From: Avena insularis
Lineage: Eukaryota; Streptophyta; Magnoliopsida; Poales; Poaceae
Direction: 5' to 3'
Length of the DNA: 64,000 bases
NCBI GenBank assembly: GCA_023614405.1
Contig: JAJUPC010000035.1
Span: 1,302,001 to 1,366,000, forward strand
A program made the position numbers and the translations under genes. The notes below the pieces were generated by a model, which saw only the letters and a list, made by a program, of their open reading frames with translations, made no database searches and had not been told where the DNA came from. Below are positions 33,849 to 44,740 of the stretch, one piece after another. Within the stretch, counting starts at the first letter, position 1. The number at the start of each line of letters is the position of its first letter.

Positions 33849-34658
33849 ATGCCTAATGTTACCATCAGCACTGTTGAGGAGTTCCAGGGAACTTGGTTTG
33901 GTCCTCGTATTGTTGAGCTTACCACCTTGCTCAATCTCCCTCTTCCTACCATCATGGTGCTTCCCCTCACCAAGTTTGAGAGGAAAGACCTTTGGGGCTT
34001 CAAGGTCAATCAGCCCGGACGTCAGACAGAGCCTACCACGGAGGCCATCATCTTCAAGCTCATGCACGATGACAAGGAGAGAGGCCTTGAGGTAGTCATG
34101 CAGGATCTGATAGGACGTCTGTTAGGGAGACACTCTCAACAGGTTAGAGGTACTCACTTCCACGTCTTCGGTAGATGTGATGAGGATGGAGAGGCCATCG
34201 ACTTCGAGGACGATTCGAGGGACACAGCAGAGCCTATTCGTCTATACCTCCAGGATTTAGAGGTTCTTCTTAGACATGTAGACACTGATAGGACCAACGT
34301 CATGCTCAGCAATGAAGAACTCCAGGTGCAGCTTCGTGAGAAGGACAAGCTCTTCGCAGAGCAAGATGAGATAGTCAAGGAGATGGAGACGAAGTTCGAG
34401 AGCTAGGACAGAAAGTTCAAGAGTCAAGAAAAGCGAGTCCAAGATAGGAACAAGAGGATTCGAGACATGACCGCAGAACTGGAGGCCAAGGACTTCGAGC
34501 TCGAGCATCAGCAGACGGTGATTGAGAGGCTTCGTTCCCAGAAGAGGGCTCTCAAAGCCAAGATAGAGACCTTGACCACCAATGTCGAGGAATACAAGAC
34601 CGCAATGGAGAATGCAGGTCTTACTCTTGTCGAGGAGGAGGTGGATGCCGAGGAATAG
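33849..34658 (+). pseudogene. pre-gag ORF2 of G2, coiled-coil protein, one in-frame stop
   Basis: The frame is open for 269 codons apart from a single TAG at 34404-34406; 33849-34403 and 34407-34658 are in the same frame. The N-terminal half (about residues 1-120) has short hydrophobic strands, a segment WGFKVNQPG and a helix-like LEVVMQDLIGRLLGRH. From about residue 130 it is strongly Glu/Lys/Leu-rich and coiled coil, ending in the acidic EEEVDAEE. The tail matches in place and character the ORF fragment upstream of gag in G1 (1-336). The layout of a small folded part followed by a coiled coil is shared with ORF1, so the two may be old duplicates. Function is unknown; it may form oligomers. 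Confidence 0.6.
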
Positions 34659-34888
34659 ATTTGACTACTCATTTACCGTTTATTATCATACTTTTTGTTT
34701 GAGAACTTGTTATTTGACCATCCGACATGTGGATGTCTTGTTATCCGTGTGTGTTTTACTTTGTGAACTTGTTATCTTGTTGTTGAACCTTTATCCTTTT
34801 GTTGCATGCCTTGAGATTGTTGTGTGATGTGTTGTGCATAAAAGCATCTATGGGTATCTCATTCTTATCTCTATTGAACAAACTACAG
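34659..34888 (+). promoter_or_regulatory. spacer with putative 3' splice site before gag of G2
   Basis: 230 bp of T-rich noncoding sequence ends in ttcttatctctattgaac then aaactacag, with the gag ATG following at 34889. An upstream in-frame ATG at 34799 exists, but its peptide lies in this spacer and has no counterpart in G1, so 34889 is preferred as the gag start. Confidence 0.5.
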
Positions 34889-37800
34889 ATGCCTCCCCGT
34901 CGTGTAAACCCCAACAACAACAACAACAACAACAACATCACTCCAGAAATGCAACAAATGATGACCGCCCAAACTCAGCTGATGCAGATGATGACGACGT
35001 TCATCCAGAACCAAAACAACAACAACAACAATAACAACAACAATAACAACAACAACAACCCACCGGGATTTGATATGCTTACCAGGTTCTTGAGGTTGAG
35101 GCCAGCAAAGTTCTCAGGAACAACTGATCCCATGGTAGCCAATGATTGCCTACGCTCAGTAAACAAGGACTTGGCAACTGTGGGTTGTACTGATGCTGAA
35201 AAGGTCAGATTTGTAGCACATTTACTGGAAGGACCAGCCGCCACTTGGTGGGATAACTTCCAGATCACCACTCCCATAGAAGATGTGACTTGGGCTATCT
35301 TTGAGGATGGATTTCGTACTGCTCATATCTCATCCGGAGTGATGAGTCTAAAAAAGAAGGAGTTTCATAACTTGAAGCAACACCACCGCAGCGTGGCAGA
35401 GTATATTGAGGAGTTCAACAATCTGGCGCGTTATGCACCGGATGAAGTGGACACCGATGCTAAGAGAAGGGAGAAATTCCTTGAAGGCCTGAATGATGAA
35501 CTGAATCTGCAGCTATCAATGGCCTATGTTCCCACTTATCAGTCCCTTTGTGATAAGGCTGCTATTTTGGAGAACAAAATGAAGCAAGTTGAAAGTAGAA
35601 AGAGAAAGCACTCTGACAAGCATAGCTCGGGATCGTCTCACAAACGATCTCATTATGATGACAGCGAAAGCTCAGGATCCCACAAGCATGGGAAATTCAA
35701 CAAGCACCACAACCACAACCGTCATGACAACAAGCATCACCGTAGTCATGACAATGACAAGTACAAGAACCACAAGGGTGGATATAAGAGCCACCATAGT
35801 GGTAATGGAAGTGGAAGCCAGCCTGTCAAGAAGGACATTAGTCAGGTTGAATGCTTCAAGTGCAAGAAGATGGGGCATTATGCAAATGAGTGCCCCGAAA
35901 AGAAAGTTGAAGGACCCAACAAGCCCAACCCTTTCCAAAAAGGGCAAGTTAACCACATCAATGTGGAGGAAATTTATGAGGAGCCTGATGTTGTTGCTGG
36001 TAAGTTCAAACTCAATTCTGTTCCAGCATTTGTACTCTTTGATACTGGTGCATCTCATTCATTCATATCAAGAGCATTTGTTGAAAGAAATGAACTACCG
36101 GTAGAAACTATTGGGTGTCCTATAAAAGTAAGTTCTCCTAGCGGAGAAATGATAGTGAATTCAGGATGTCATGATCTAGTCATAGAGTTTGGGAAGTATA
36201 AGTTTTCCATTAACTTGATAATTCTAAACTCCCAAGGATTGGATGTCATTTTGGGAATGGACTGGATGACTAAGTACAAAGGAGTGATAGATTGTGCCAA
36301 CCATACTGTCTCACTCACAACTCTAGAAAATAAAAGGATCAGATTCAAGACCAATTTTGAAGCAAAAAGGAGTATGCTTAATTCTCTTAAGGGGGTTAGC
36401 ATAGACAGTGTACCAATTGTGAGTGAATATCCGGATGTGTTTCCGAAAGAATTGCCGGGAATGCCACCAGATAGAGATGTGGAATTTCTTATAGATTTGG
36501 TACCAGGGTCTGGACCAATAGCAAAGAGACCATATAAGATGTCAGTTGATGAACTGAAGGAACTCAAGAAACAACTTGGAGAACAGTTGCAGAAAGGATT
36601 TATTCAACCAAGTTCTTCTTCTTGGGGAGCCCCAGTTTTATTTGTGGAGAAGAAGGATAGAATTCAAAGGTTATGCATAGATTACCGTTCACTCAACAAG
36701 GTGACTATCAAGAACAAATACCCTTTGCCTAGAATCAATGACTTGTTTGATCAGCTAGAAGGAGCTTGTGTGTTCTCAAAGATTGATCTCCGGTCAGGTT
36801 ATTTTCAACTCAAGATAAGAGAACAAGACATACCTAAAACAACTTTCACCATAAGGTATGGATTGTATGAGTATACCGTAATGCCTTTTGGCTTGACCAA
36901 TGCTCCAGCATATTTCATGAATATGATGAACAAAGTGTTCATGGAATTCCTTGACAAGTTTGTTGTCGTTTTCATCGATGACATTTTAGTCTACTCCAAG
37001 AGCAAAGAAGAGCATGAAGGACATTTGTGTTTAATACTTGAGAAGTTAAGAGAGCATAAACTTTATGCCAAATTCAGCAAGTGTGAATTCTGGTTGAATG
37101 AAGTTGGTTTTCTTGGACATGTTATGACAAAGGATGGTGTAGCAGTTGATCCTGCTAAGGTTTCAGCCGTAACTGAATGGGAATCTCCCAAGTCAGTGAA
37201 AGAGGTTCGTAGTTTCCTTGGCTTAGCAGGTTACTACCGAAGGTTCATTGAAAATTTCTCTAAGGTAGCTAAGCCCATGATGGAATTGCTAAAGAAAGAC
37301 AAGAAGTTTGCTTGGTCTGAAGGTTGTGAACTCAGCTTTCAGGAATTGAGGAAGAGACTTGTGACAGCACCAGTCTTGTGTCTGTCCGATTTGGAAAAAG
37401 ATTTCCAAGTATATTGTGATGCATCTCATCAAGGTTTGGGTGCAGTACTTATGCAAGATGGTAAAGTAGTGGCTTATGCCTCGAGACAACTCAAAACTCA
37501 TGAAGTGAACTATCCTACTCATGATTTAGAGTTAGCCTCGGTTGTCCATGCACTAAAAACATGGAGACATTATCTTTTGGGAAAGTGTTGTGAAGTGTTC
37601 ACAGATCACAAGAGTTTGAAGTATATCTTCACGCAGAAGGAAATTAATATGAGACAAAGAAGATGGCTAGAACTCATCAAGGATTATGACTTAAGTTTGC
37701 AATACCATCCCGGTAAAGCGAATGTTGTAGCGGATGCTCTAAGTCGTAAGGTTTTTGTGAATGGTCTCACTAAGGGAGAATTGCCAGACGATTTGTGTGC

Positions 37801-38491
37801 CCAATTTAGAGATCTCAGATTGGAGATTGTACTTGAAGGACATCTCATGTCTTTGGATGTTCAACCCACTTTGTTGGACAAGATCAAAGAAGCCCAGAAG
37901 ATTGATAAGGAAATTGAAGAAATTAAAGAAAAGATTGGCAAAGGAAAATCCAAAGGATTCCATGAAGACGAACAGGGTGCTTTATGGCATGGGAAACGTA
38001 TCTGTGTTCCACAAGATCCGGAGCTTCAGAAACTGATTTTACAAGAAGCACACAACTCACCATATTCCATTCATCCAGGTAACACCAAAATGTACATGGA
38101 CATGAAGGAAAGATTTTGGTGGAATAATCTCAAGAAGGACATCGTCGAACATATTGCTTTGTGTGATGTATGTAGTAGAGTGAAGGCGGAACATCAGAAA
38201 CCAGCAGGTTTACTTCAACCACTACCTATTCCTGAGTGGAAGTGGGACAAGATTGGTATGGATTTCATCACCAGATTACCAAGGACCCGGTCAGGATATG
38301 ATTCTATTTGGGTAGTAGTGGATCGCCTAACTAAAGTGGCTCATTTCATACCCGTGAAGACAACCTACACAAGTGCTAAGTTGGCCAAAATCTATATGAG
38401 TAGAATTGTATGTCTACATGGGGTACCCAAGAGTATTGTGTATTATAGGGGTTACTCAATTCACTTCCCATTTTTGGACACAGCTACATGA
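34889..38491 (+). CDS. gag-pol: Gag-Pol polyprotein of G2, truncated in the integrase core by a frameshift
   Basis: The frame has 1200 codons with no stop. Domains by residue: Asn-rich tracts 7-16 and about 42-57; Gag core about 66-230 (WWDNF); His-rich basic linker about 262-310; CCHC knuckle 322-335; aspartic protease DTG at 385-387; RT with [11 protein letters not shown] and the FIDD catalytic box at 695-698; RNase H with catalytic Asp 844 (YCDAS); integrase HHCC zinc-binding domain from His 1055 to Cys 1095; integrase core with first Asp 1125 (GMDF). The second catalytic Asp is replaced by Tyr (residue 1186; IVYYRG against IVSDRG in G1), and within ten bases of it a +1 frameshift sends the frame to a stop at 38491. 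The start MPPRR matches G1 and follows a splice-acceptor-like AG. All domains except integrase look intact. Confidence 0.93.
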   Translation: MPPRRVNPNNNNNNNNITPEMQQMMTAQTQLMQMMTTFIQNQNNNNNNNNNNNNNNNPPGFDMLTRFLRLRPAKFSGTTDPMVANDCLRSVNKDLATVGCTDAEKVRFVAHLLEGPAATWWDNFQITTPIEDVTWAIFEDGFRTAHISSGVMSLKKKEFHNLKQHHRSVAEYIEEFNNLARYAPDEVDTDAKRREKFLEGLNDELNLQLSMAYVPTYQSLCDKAAILENKMKQVESRKRKHSDKHSSGSSHKRSHYDDSESSGSHKHGKFNKHHNHNRHDNKHHRSHDNDKYKNHKGGYKSHHSGNGSGSQPVKKDISQVECFKCKKMGHYANECPEKKVEGPNKPNPFQKGQVNHINVEEIYEEPDVVAGKFKLNSVPAFVLFDTGASHSFISRAFVERNELPVETIGCPIKVSSPSGEMIVNSGCHDLVIEFGKYKFSINLIILNSQGLDVILGMDWMTKYKGVIDCANHTVSLTTLENKRIRFKTNFEAKRSMLNSLKGVSIDSVPIVSEYPDVFPKELPGMPPDRDVEFLIDLVPGSGPIAKRPYKMSVDELKELKKQLGEQLQKGFIQPSSSSWGAPVLFVEKKDRIQRLCIDYRSLNKVTIKNKYPLPRINDLFDQLEGACVFSKIDLRSGYFQLKIREQDIPKTTFTIRYGLYEYTVMPFGLTNAPAYFMNMMNKVFMEFLDKFVVVFIDDILVYSKSKEEHEGHLCLILEKLREHKLYAKFSKCEFWLNEVGFLGHVMTKDGVAVDPAKVSAVTEWESPKSVKEVRSFLGLAGYYRRFIENFSKVAKPMMELLKKDKKFAWSEGCELSFQELRKRLVTAPVLCLSDLEKDFQVYCDASHQGLGAVLMQDGKVVAYASRQLKTHEVNYPTHDLELASVVHALKTWRHYLLGKCCEVFTDHKSLKYIFTQKEINMRQRRWLELIKDYDLSLQYHPGKANVVADALSRKVFVNGLTKGELPDDLCAQFRDLRLEIVLEGHLMSLDVQPTLLDKIKEAQKIDKEIEEIKEKIGKGKSKGFHEDEQGALWHGKRICVPQDPELQKLILQEAHNSPYSIHPGNTKMYMDMKERFWWNNLKKDIVEHIALCDVCSRVKAEHQKPAGLLQPLPIPEWKWDKIGMDFITRLPRTRSGYDSIWVVVDRLTKVAHFIPVKTTYTSAKLAKIYMSRIVCLHGVPKSIVYYRGYSIHFPFLDTAT

Positions 38492-39329
38492 ATCATTGGG
38501 AACAAGGTTGGAATTCAGCACTGCTTTTCATCCTCAAACTGATGGACAGACAGAAAGAACTAACCAGATTCTTGAAGACATGTTGAGGGCATGTGCTCTA
38601 GACTATGGAGCCAGTTGGGATGAAAGTCTGCCTTACGCAGAATTTTCCTATAACAACAGCTCTCAAGCCAGCATTGAGATGTCACCATTTGAATTTCTCT
38701 ACGGAAGAAAGTGTACCACCCCATTATTATGGAATGGTGTGGGAGAAAGAAGTTTGTTCGGACCGGAACTTATCAAAGAAGCTGAAGAGAAGGTCAAGTT
38801 GGTTAAGGACAGATTGAAGATAGCACAATCCCGACAGAAAAGCTATGCAGATCCTAAGCGTAGAGAAGTCACCTACGAAGTTGGTGACAGAGCTTATCTT
38901 AGAGTGTCACCACTTCGTGGAGTGAAGAGGTTTGGAGTCAAAGGAAAGTTGGCCCCAAGATATGTTGGACCATTCAAGATTCTGAGTCGTAAAGGAGAAG
39001 TCGCTTATGAAATTGAATTGCCAGAGTCTTTGTCAGCAGTTCATAATGTGTTTCATGTGAGTCAGCTTAAGAAATGTCATCCGGAAATGGAGGAAACCTC
39101 TTTGAAGGATACTATACCTTTGGAGGAGGTTCAATTGGAAAGTGACCTTACTTACGAGGAGAAGCCTATCAAGATTCTTGAGACTACAGAAAGAGTCACA
39201 CGGACTAAGACTATCAAGTTTTGCAAAGTTCAGTGGAACCATCATTCAGAAGAGGAAGCAACATGGGAAAGAGAAGATGATCTTCGGAAAGACCACCCTC
39301 ACCTATTTGCTAGCCAATCCAAATCATGA
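38447..39329 (+). pseudogene. integrase end and chromodomain of G2, frameshifted from gag-pol
   Basis: After the +1 shift near 38447-38455 the integrase continues open to TGA at 39327-39329. It contains the third catalytic residue, Glu in DGQTERTNQILED, the LFYGRKC-type block, the GPF motif (about 38966, YVGPFKILS ... GEVAYEIELP) and a chromodomain at about 39141-39310 (TRTKTIKFCKVQWNHHS, ATWEREDDLRKDHPHLF). Without frameshifting it would not be translated from gag-pol. The matching part of G1 (17214-17750) keeps the same domain order. Confidence 0.92.
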
Positions 39330-39345
39330 GGGCGAGATTCACCTT

Positions 39346-39357
39346 AAGGGGGTTAGA
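39346..39357 (+). other. polypurine tract of G2
   Basis: aagggggttaga precedes the 3' LTR start at 39360 by two bases. Confidence 0.9.
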
Positions 39358-39359
39358 TT

Positions 39360-42300
39360 TGTAACATCCTCAAAATCATGTTTCAAGACTCATGCATATC
39401 ATCCATGCATCCATGAACATTTAGGGTTTCATTTCAAAACCATTTCAAAACAGGAGCATCTGATGCTCATTATTTTATGTGAACAGCTATTAGTCTAATG
39501 TCACTCTCAATTGAAGAGTTAGTTGTTCTAAACCAAGCATTGCTTGCTCTCTTGTTATTGTGTTTGATTGTTGAAGTTTGGTGAAATTTTACAAAACAAA
39601 TATAATTCAGAAACCATTTCAAAAACTTATTCAAATCATGTGCTATAGCACTGCTTATTTCGTTTGATCAAAAGGACCAAACTAATACAAAGAGACCACA
39701 TGATTTTATGTCCAGAAATATGAAGGTTACACTCTGCAAAAATCCTGAAAAGATTTGAATTCAAATAGAGTTTGAAATCATTTGAAAATCATTCCAGAAA
39801 ATCAAAACAGAAAAAGAAAAAGAGAAAGGAAATAGAAAAGGGTCGTCGCCAGACTTCTAGCCCAACAACGAATCCAGCCCAGCTAGCCCACCCGGGTTCC
39901 CCCTCTCTCTCTTTCACTCGCAGACGCCTTACCAGAGTCGGCGCTAGGACCCCACCCCCACTCTGTTTCTCTCGCAGACAACTGGGCCCTCTCCACGTCA
40001 ACTCCTTCTTCCCCAAATCTCGCGCGCGGACGCCGTCGCCGCCCGTTTCCTCCCCGCCTCTGCCGCGATTTTAATCCTCTTAATAGGCGATGAATGCGTG
40101 CGTAATCTCCGCCCCTTCTCCGGCTATAAGATCCTCTCCCCACTCCGCTCCATTCCCCTCACTCACCAACCGCAGAGCGCCGCTAGGCTGTCCACAATCG
40201 AACTTGCGCCGCTTGTGATCTGAAGCATCTCCGACAGCAAATTCCGGTGAGTCCTGACCGCCCCTGTTCCTCTGATTCAAACGAGTGTGTCCAGCATGAC
40301 CTCGTGCACCTTCTGATACCATTTGCTTGACTGCTTGTGACCCAGGACGTCGTCCTCGTTCGCTTCTGCAAACGACTGAGCCGCCACTCAACTCCGGCGA
40401 TCGATTACGGTAAGCACTGCGCGCCCCTTGACCTCTCTCGCATGCGACTAGGTTCGCCTTGTCCTTGCGCAGCTACTAATGCCTCTGGTTGGTACTAGGA
40501 AGGCCCAGAGCGTCGGCAACAACTTCGTCTGCAACCACCTGACGCCGTGCACGACTCCGACGAGCTCCAGCAGCCCACACCGTGCGCCCCTTGCCAAGCC
40601 GCCACCAGGTTGAGCATCAGCACGTCGCCACGGTTCTGGTAAGCCCCTCCGACGACCCTAGGACGACCTGTAGTGCCGCGCCGCCCGTGGCGAGCTCGCC
40701 GCCCATTGCCGATGGCCGCCGCTACGCCGCTCGATTTTGGTCGATTGATTCGTGGCCGTCGGATCTAGATCCGGTAGCGGATTAGTTCACTTAACGAACC
40801 GTTACGCGTTAGATCTGGCCGTGCATCTTTAGTTAAATCGTGCGGATCTCGTTGATCGATCCGCCCGAACCGGTACGGGCCAATCAGAAACAGACGCGTG
40901 GCTAGGGTTTAGATTTAAAACTGGATTTGAATCTGATTGTTATTCAAATTTGATTTGGCTATAACTTTTGATCCCCACGTTAGAATTTGACAAATTTTAT
41001 ACCGTTGGAATCATGAGAGCAAGCTCTTTCTAAATATGTAATGTGTTTAATGTTTAGCTTCTGTTAAAAAGGTTTTATTTGCAGAAACTTGTGTAGGGAT
41101 AATTTGAGTATAGGAAATGTTAGGAAATGATTTAGGGTTTAAATAATTGATGTTTGGCAAGTTTTTGACTCGTTTATGAATCAGTACTGAATACTTGCTT
41201 TGTTGAGTTTTAAAAACCATCACATATCATTTTGCATGCATGCATGTATTTTTGATTGTATATGTTTGGTATGTGATTGTGGCTATGATGCTTTGTGTAG
41301 ATTTTGGTGCTAGTGATTGTGATTGTGAGGAGTGCTACTCTCCAAACTACCAAGGCAAGTGGTACTTCATGAATATTTCTATCCCTATGTTTTATACTAA
41401 GCATTAGAAATATTTTGCTAAGTCTTGCATGTTAATATTTTGCTTATATGCCATGTTGGGAAATCCTAGTAGTTGTAGAATTGCTAGGGAATTTCTAAGT
41501 TAAGTTACTATATATGCCATGCTTAGCTTAGCTAGTAGCAAACAAGGGTTGGTGAAATATACATGCTATGATGAAAATATTTCTAAGTCTTTGGACTTGT
41601 GTTTTTGCCTAATAAAAACAACTAAGTTAATGAAACACCTGGGTGGAAGGGAAGGATTGGTTTATGTTGAGTGGTTACACAAGGCCCATTTCTATGGTTT
41701 ACCTTGTGTATCTCACTTGTGGAAAGCCACCCAGGATCAAAGAGATTTTAGAGGCCAAGTGTTAAGAAGCTTCTAGTGCAGCCACTTGGCAATATGGGCT
41801 CTGCCTGGATCACATAGGTTGCTAGAACTTAGCCATTTGGACAGTTGGTGGTAGTGGGATGATAGGTTGGAACGCGTCCATTTGGTCTAAGGGAAGGCTT
41901 CTGAAAGGTCATGTCTTGGTGAAACCAAGTCTGGTGGGGAAAGTGCACAACCTCTGCAGATGGAAAAATCTAAGTACTTAGCCAAGTCCATGGTAATGGA
42001 CAACTTGAGCATCAAGACATGGAAGCTATCAAGAATCTCCTCATCCCAATTTCTAAGTAAAAACTTGTGGGTGAACAAGGGTGAAGGACCTCAATGTCTA
42101 TTGGTGGCTCCTTGGGAAAAGTTTTGACAAAGAAAAACTTAGTGATTTCAACTAATAGGCAAAACCTATTTTGAGCAAAGCAAGCCAAGCTACACTTAGC
42201 CAAATTGCATATAGTATCTAGTCCACCTAAATTATACTAAGGTATCACTTGCTAATACTATTCCAATGTATTGACCCACTGTGGCTGTAACTTGTGATGT

Positions 42301-42579
42301 TGCAGGTTACTCTGATGAGGATTAGGTGTCATGAGTCTACACTCAACATGTTTGCCTGTGGCACATGAAGATGAAGACTTTTATTTATTTACTTATTCAA
42401 ACTCTTGTATCAGGCCTATGGCCTTGGAGTTGTAAAGACTATATTTTATCTCTGGAATGGATGTAATAATGACCTTTGTATCTGTGTACTTCATCTTAAA
42501 CTGTGGATGCTAGCATTGATCCAGGGACTAGCATTGCAATCACAGGGATCCTTTTCCTTTATAAAGGAGGGATCTTACA
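39360..42579 (+). repeat. 3' LTR of G2, full length
   Basis: 3220 bp. It includes the block 40117-40390 that is absent from the 5' LTR, with ctataag at 40124-40130, a C/T-rich stretch, and a GTGAGT donor-like site at 40247. Further donor-like sites are at 40410 (GTAAGC) and 40639 (GTAAGC), with acceptor-like AGs at 40472 and 40498; a TACTAAT branch-like motif lies between those two AGs. Confidence 0.94.
40124..40130 (+). promoter_or_regulatory. putative TATA box, G2 3' LTR only
   Basis: ctataag lies in a GC-rich surround and is followed by ctctccccactccgctcc-type pyrimidine sequence, as in plant core promoters. It sits in the block missing from the 5' LTR. Confidence 0.5.
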
Positions 42580-42584
42580 AGATC

Positions 42585-42687
42585 TCATCTATTCCCCCCT
42601 TGTTGTTTGCATGTCCTAGATTAGATCTTGGCTTTTCCCGTTCGCATCCGTAGAAAATTTTGATTTACTATGCTGCGAAACCCTTCA
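42585..42687 (+). repeat. 5' LTR of C2, part 2
   Basis: Continues the C2 LTR from tcatctattcccccc to GCGAAACCCTTCA, as in the 3' LTR at 58545-58647. Confidence 0.94.
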
Positions 42688-42688
42688 G

Positions 42689-42700
42689 TGGTATCAGAGC
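42689..42700 (+). other. primer-binding site of C2
   Basis: TGGTATCAGAGC, one base after the LTR end, is complementary to initiator-Met tRNA. Confidence 0.93.
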
Positions 42701-43909
42701 TAGATCTATGCGTAGATGTGTTTCACGAGTAGAACGCAACATGCTTGTTGCGGGCGTTGATGTTTTCTGTTGCAAGCCTCTTGTTTGTGTACTTCTTATG
42801 ACGCGGGATAGTGAGATCGAAGCGGTCCAGGCCAACCTTACGTGACCTCATTCGCGAGACCGGCTCCGCACTTAACGTGTGGCTTGTTCCACACATGCGG
42901 CTGGTGGTGCCAGTTTCTCTCACTATAGTTGTCATGGGATTTACACCGGAGTTTGGCAACCATAATTTTACCGTTTTGGCTTTCCGTAGGTAAGAATCGT
43001 TCTTAGCTTGTTACTCCCATGAGCCACGTAAAACATGCAACAACAAAGTAGAGGCGTCTAACTTGTTTTTGCAGGGAGTGTTTCTGTGATATGGTATGGC
43101 CCAAGATGTGATGTGTATGTTGTATGCAATGATAATGTTTTGTAATGTTTCACGACTTGCATGTCGATGAGTACACAACCGCGAGAACCATATGGTTGTC
43201 TTTATAATTGTGTATGACCTGTGTGTCAACTTCTTATACGCCATGTAATAGCTTTACTTTATCGCTAAGTAGTTAGCAATAGTTATAGTTGCTATTCGTG
43301 GTGTAGGCAATCATGGTGGAGTGATGGAGATCATGCTGGCACACACAAGATGGAGATCATTGCGCGAAGATTGGCTATACCATGTCACATAAAATTATAT
43401 GCATGTGATGTTTATCCTTTTATGTATATTATTATGCTTAGATCGTGACGGTAGCATTATAAGATGATTCCTCACTTAAAGATCAAGATAAAACTGTGTT
43501 CTCCCCATGTATGCACCATTGCGAAAGTTAAATGCGTGTTCAAGCATCACGTGATGATCGGGTGCTATAAACTCTACGTTCACATACAACGGGTGCAAGC
43601 CAGTTTTGCACACGCGAAAATACTTGGGTTTGACTTGACGAGCCTAGCATGTACAGACATGGCCTCGGAATACATGAACCAAAAGGTTAAGCATGAGTCA
43701 TATGAATGATATGATCGACACTTTGTTGTCCACCATTGAAACCACATCTCTTCTCGTGAAGATCGGATTAGGTGTGGTGAATTTGGATCATGTTCACTAA
43801 ACAACTTGAGGGATGTTGAATTTAGTGGGAGTTGATCTAGTAATTTGATTAAGTTGAACTAGTTATCATGAACATAGTCTAAATTGTACTTGCAAATTTT
43901 GTAGATCAA
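42701..43909 (+). other. untranslated leader of C2
   Basis: 1.2 kb of leader without a supported gene. A possible 85-nt intron runs from GT at 42990 (TTCCGTAG/GTAAGA) to AG at 43074 (TTGTTTTTGCAG). The corresponding sequence is conserved in the leaders of C1 and C3. Small frames at 42811-42993 and 43464-43709 have no domain support. Confidence 0.7.
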
Positions 43910-44740
43910 ATGGCTAAGTCCAACTTCAACTTCAACGTTTTTGCTGAGAAAGAAAAGCTTAAGAACAAGGGGTCTAACTTCACCAACTGGTTCCGCAATC
44001 TGAGAATCATTCTCGCTGGCGGACAAAAGGACTATGTCCTTGAGAAAGCGCTAGGTGACGCCCTATGTAGATGCTTGGCTGATGAGAAACTGTTTATCGA
44101 TCACAAGCAAAGATGATTATGGTGTGATTAAGAGCACCATGTTGTTTGCTATGGAAACGGACCTTCAAAATCGTTTTGAGGATTTCCCCGGGCCCTTTGA
44201 GATTCTTGAGGAACTGAAAACTATGTTTCAGACTCAGGCCCGTTCTGAGAGATATGAGATATCTGAGAAATTCTTTAACTACAAGATGGAGGAAGGGAGT
44301 TCCGTTAGTGAGCACGCCATAAAGATGTCGGGCTACACTCAACGCCTTGAGCAACTGGACTGCAAGATTCCAGAGGAGATCAAGATTGATAGGGTTCTGC
44401 AATCACTCCCTCCTAGCTACAAAGGTTTTGTAGTTACTCATAATCAGATTGGTTCCACTGATACGATCACTGAGCTCTTCGCTAAGCTGAAAGCTGCGGA
44501 GGTGGACATCAAGAAAGATAATCATGTGTTGATGGTCAACAAGCCCCCCAGCTTTAAGAAAGGTAAGGGTGCAAAGAAGCCCTTCAAGAAAGGCAGCAAC
44601 AAGCGCGTTGCCCTGCTGAGAAGAAGCTCAAGTCTGGACCTAAGCCGGACACAGAGTGATTCTATTGCAAGGACAAGGGTCACTGGAAGCGCAACTGTCC
44701 GAAGTACTTAGCGAACAAGAAGGCTGGCACCATCAAAGGT
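43910..44740 (+). pseudogene. gag: gag of C2 (copia)
   Basis: Starts MAKSNFNFNVF and shows the copia Gag pattern (GSNFTNWFRNLRIIL, KMEEGSSVSEHAIKM, LPPSYKGFV). It is broken by a frameshift between about 44085 and 44110 and another near 44600. The zinc knuckle at about 44653-44697 has its first Cys codon changed to TGA (E-stop-F-Y-C-K), leaving C, H and C in the pattern. Gag would form the particle and bind RNA; this copy cannot. Confidence 0.9.

Larger units (their letters stand above)
30067..42579 (+). mobile_element. Ty3/gypsy chromovirus G2 (Tekay/Del-like), complete, 12.5 kb
   Basis: LTRs are at 30067-33004 (2938 bp) and 39360-42579 (3220 bp), the primer-binding site at 33007-33018, the polypurine tract before 39360, and there is a 5-bp duplication. 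Between them lie two pre-gag ORFs (33141-33647 and 33849-34658) and a gag-pol frame (34889-39329) with one frameshift. The LTRs are nearly identical over most of their length except for a 274-bp block missing from the 5' LTR and a few GC-rich patches. This is the youngest-looking gypsy copy in the window. Confidence 0.96.

Noticed and set aside
33141..34658. ORF1 and ORF2 as captured host genes
   Set aside because: No intron remnants or recognisable host domain are seen, and a counterpart of ORF2 occurs in G1, so an element-borne origin is simpler.
34799..34888. Upstream ATG at 34799 as the start of G2 gag-pol
   Set aside because: The extra 30 codons come from spacer sequence with no counterpart in G1, and the MPPRR start at 34889 is shared by both elements.
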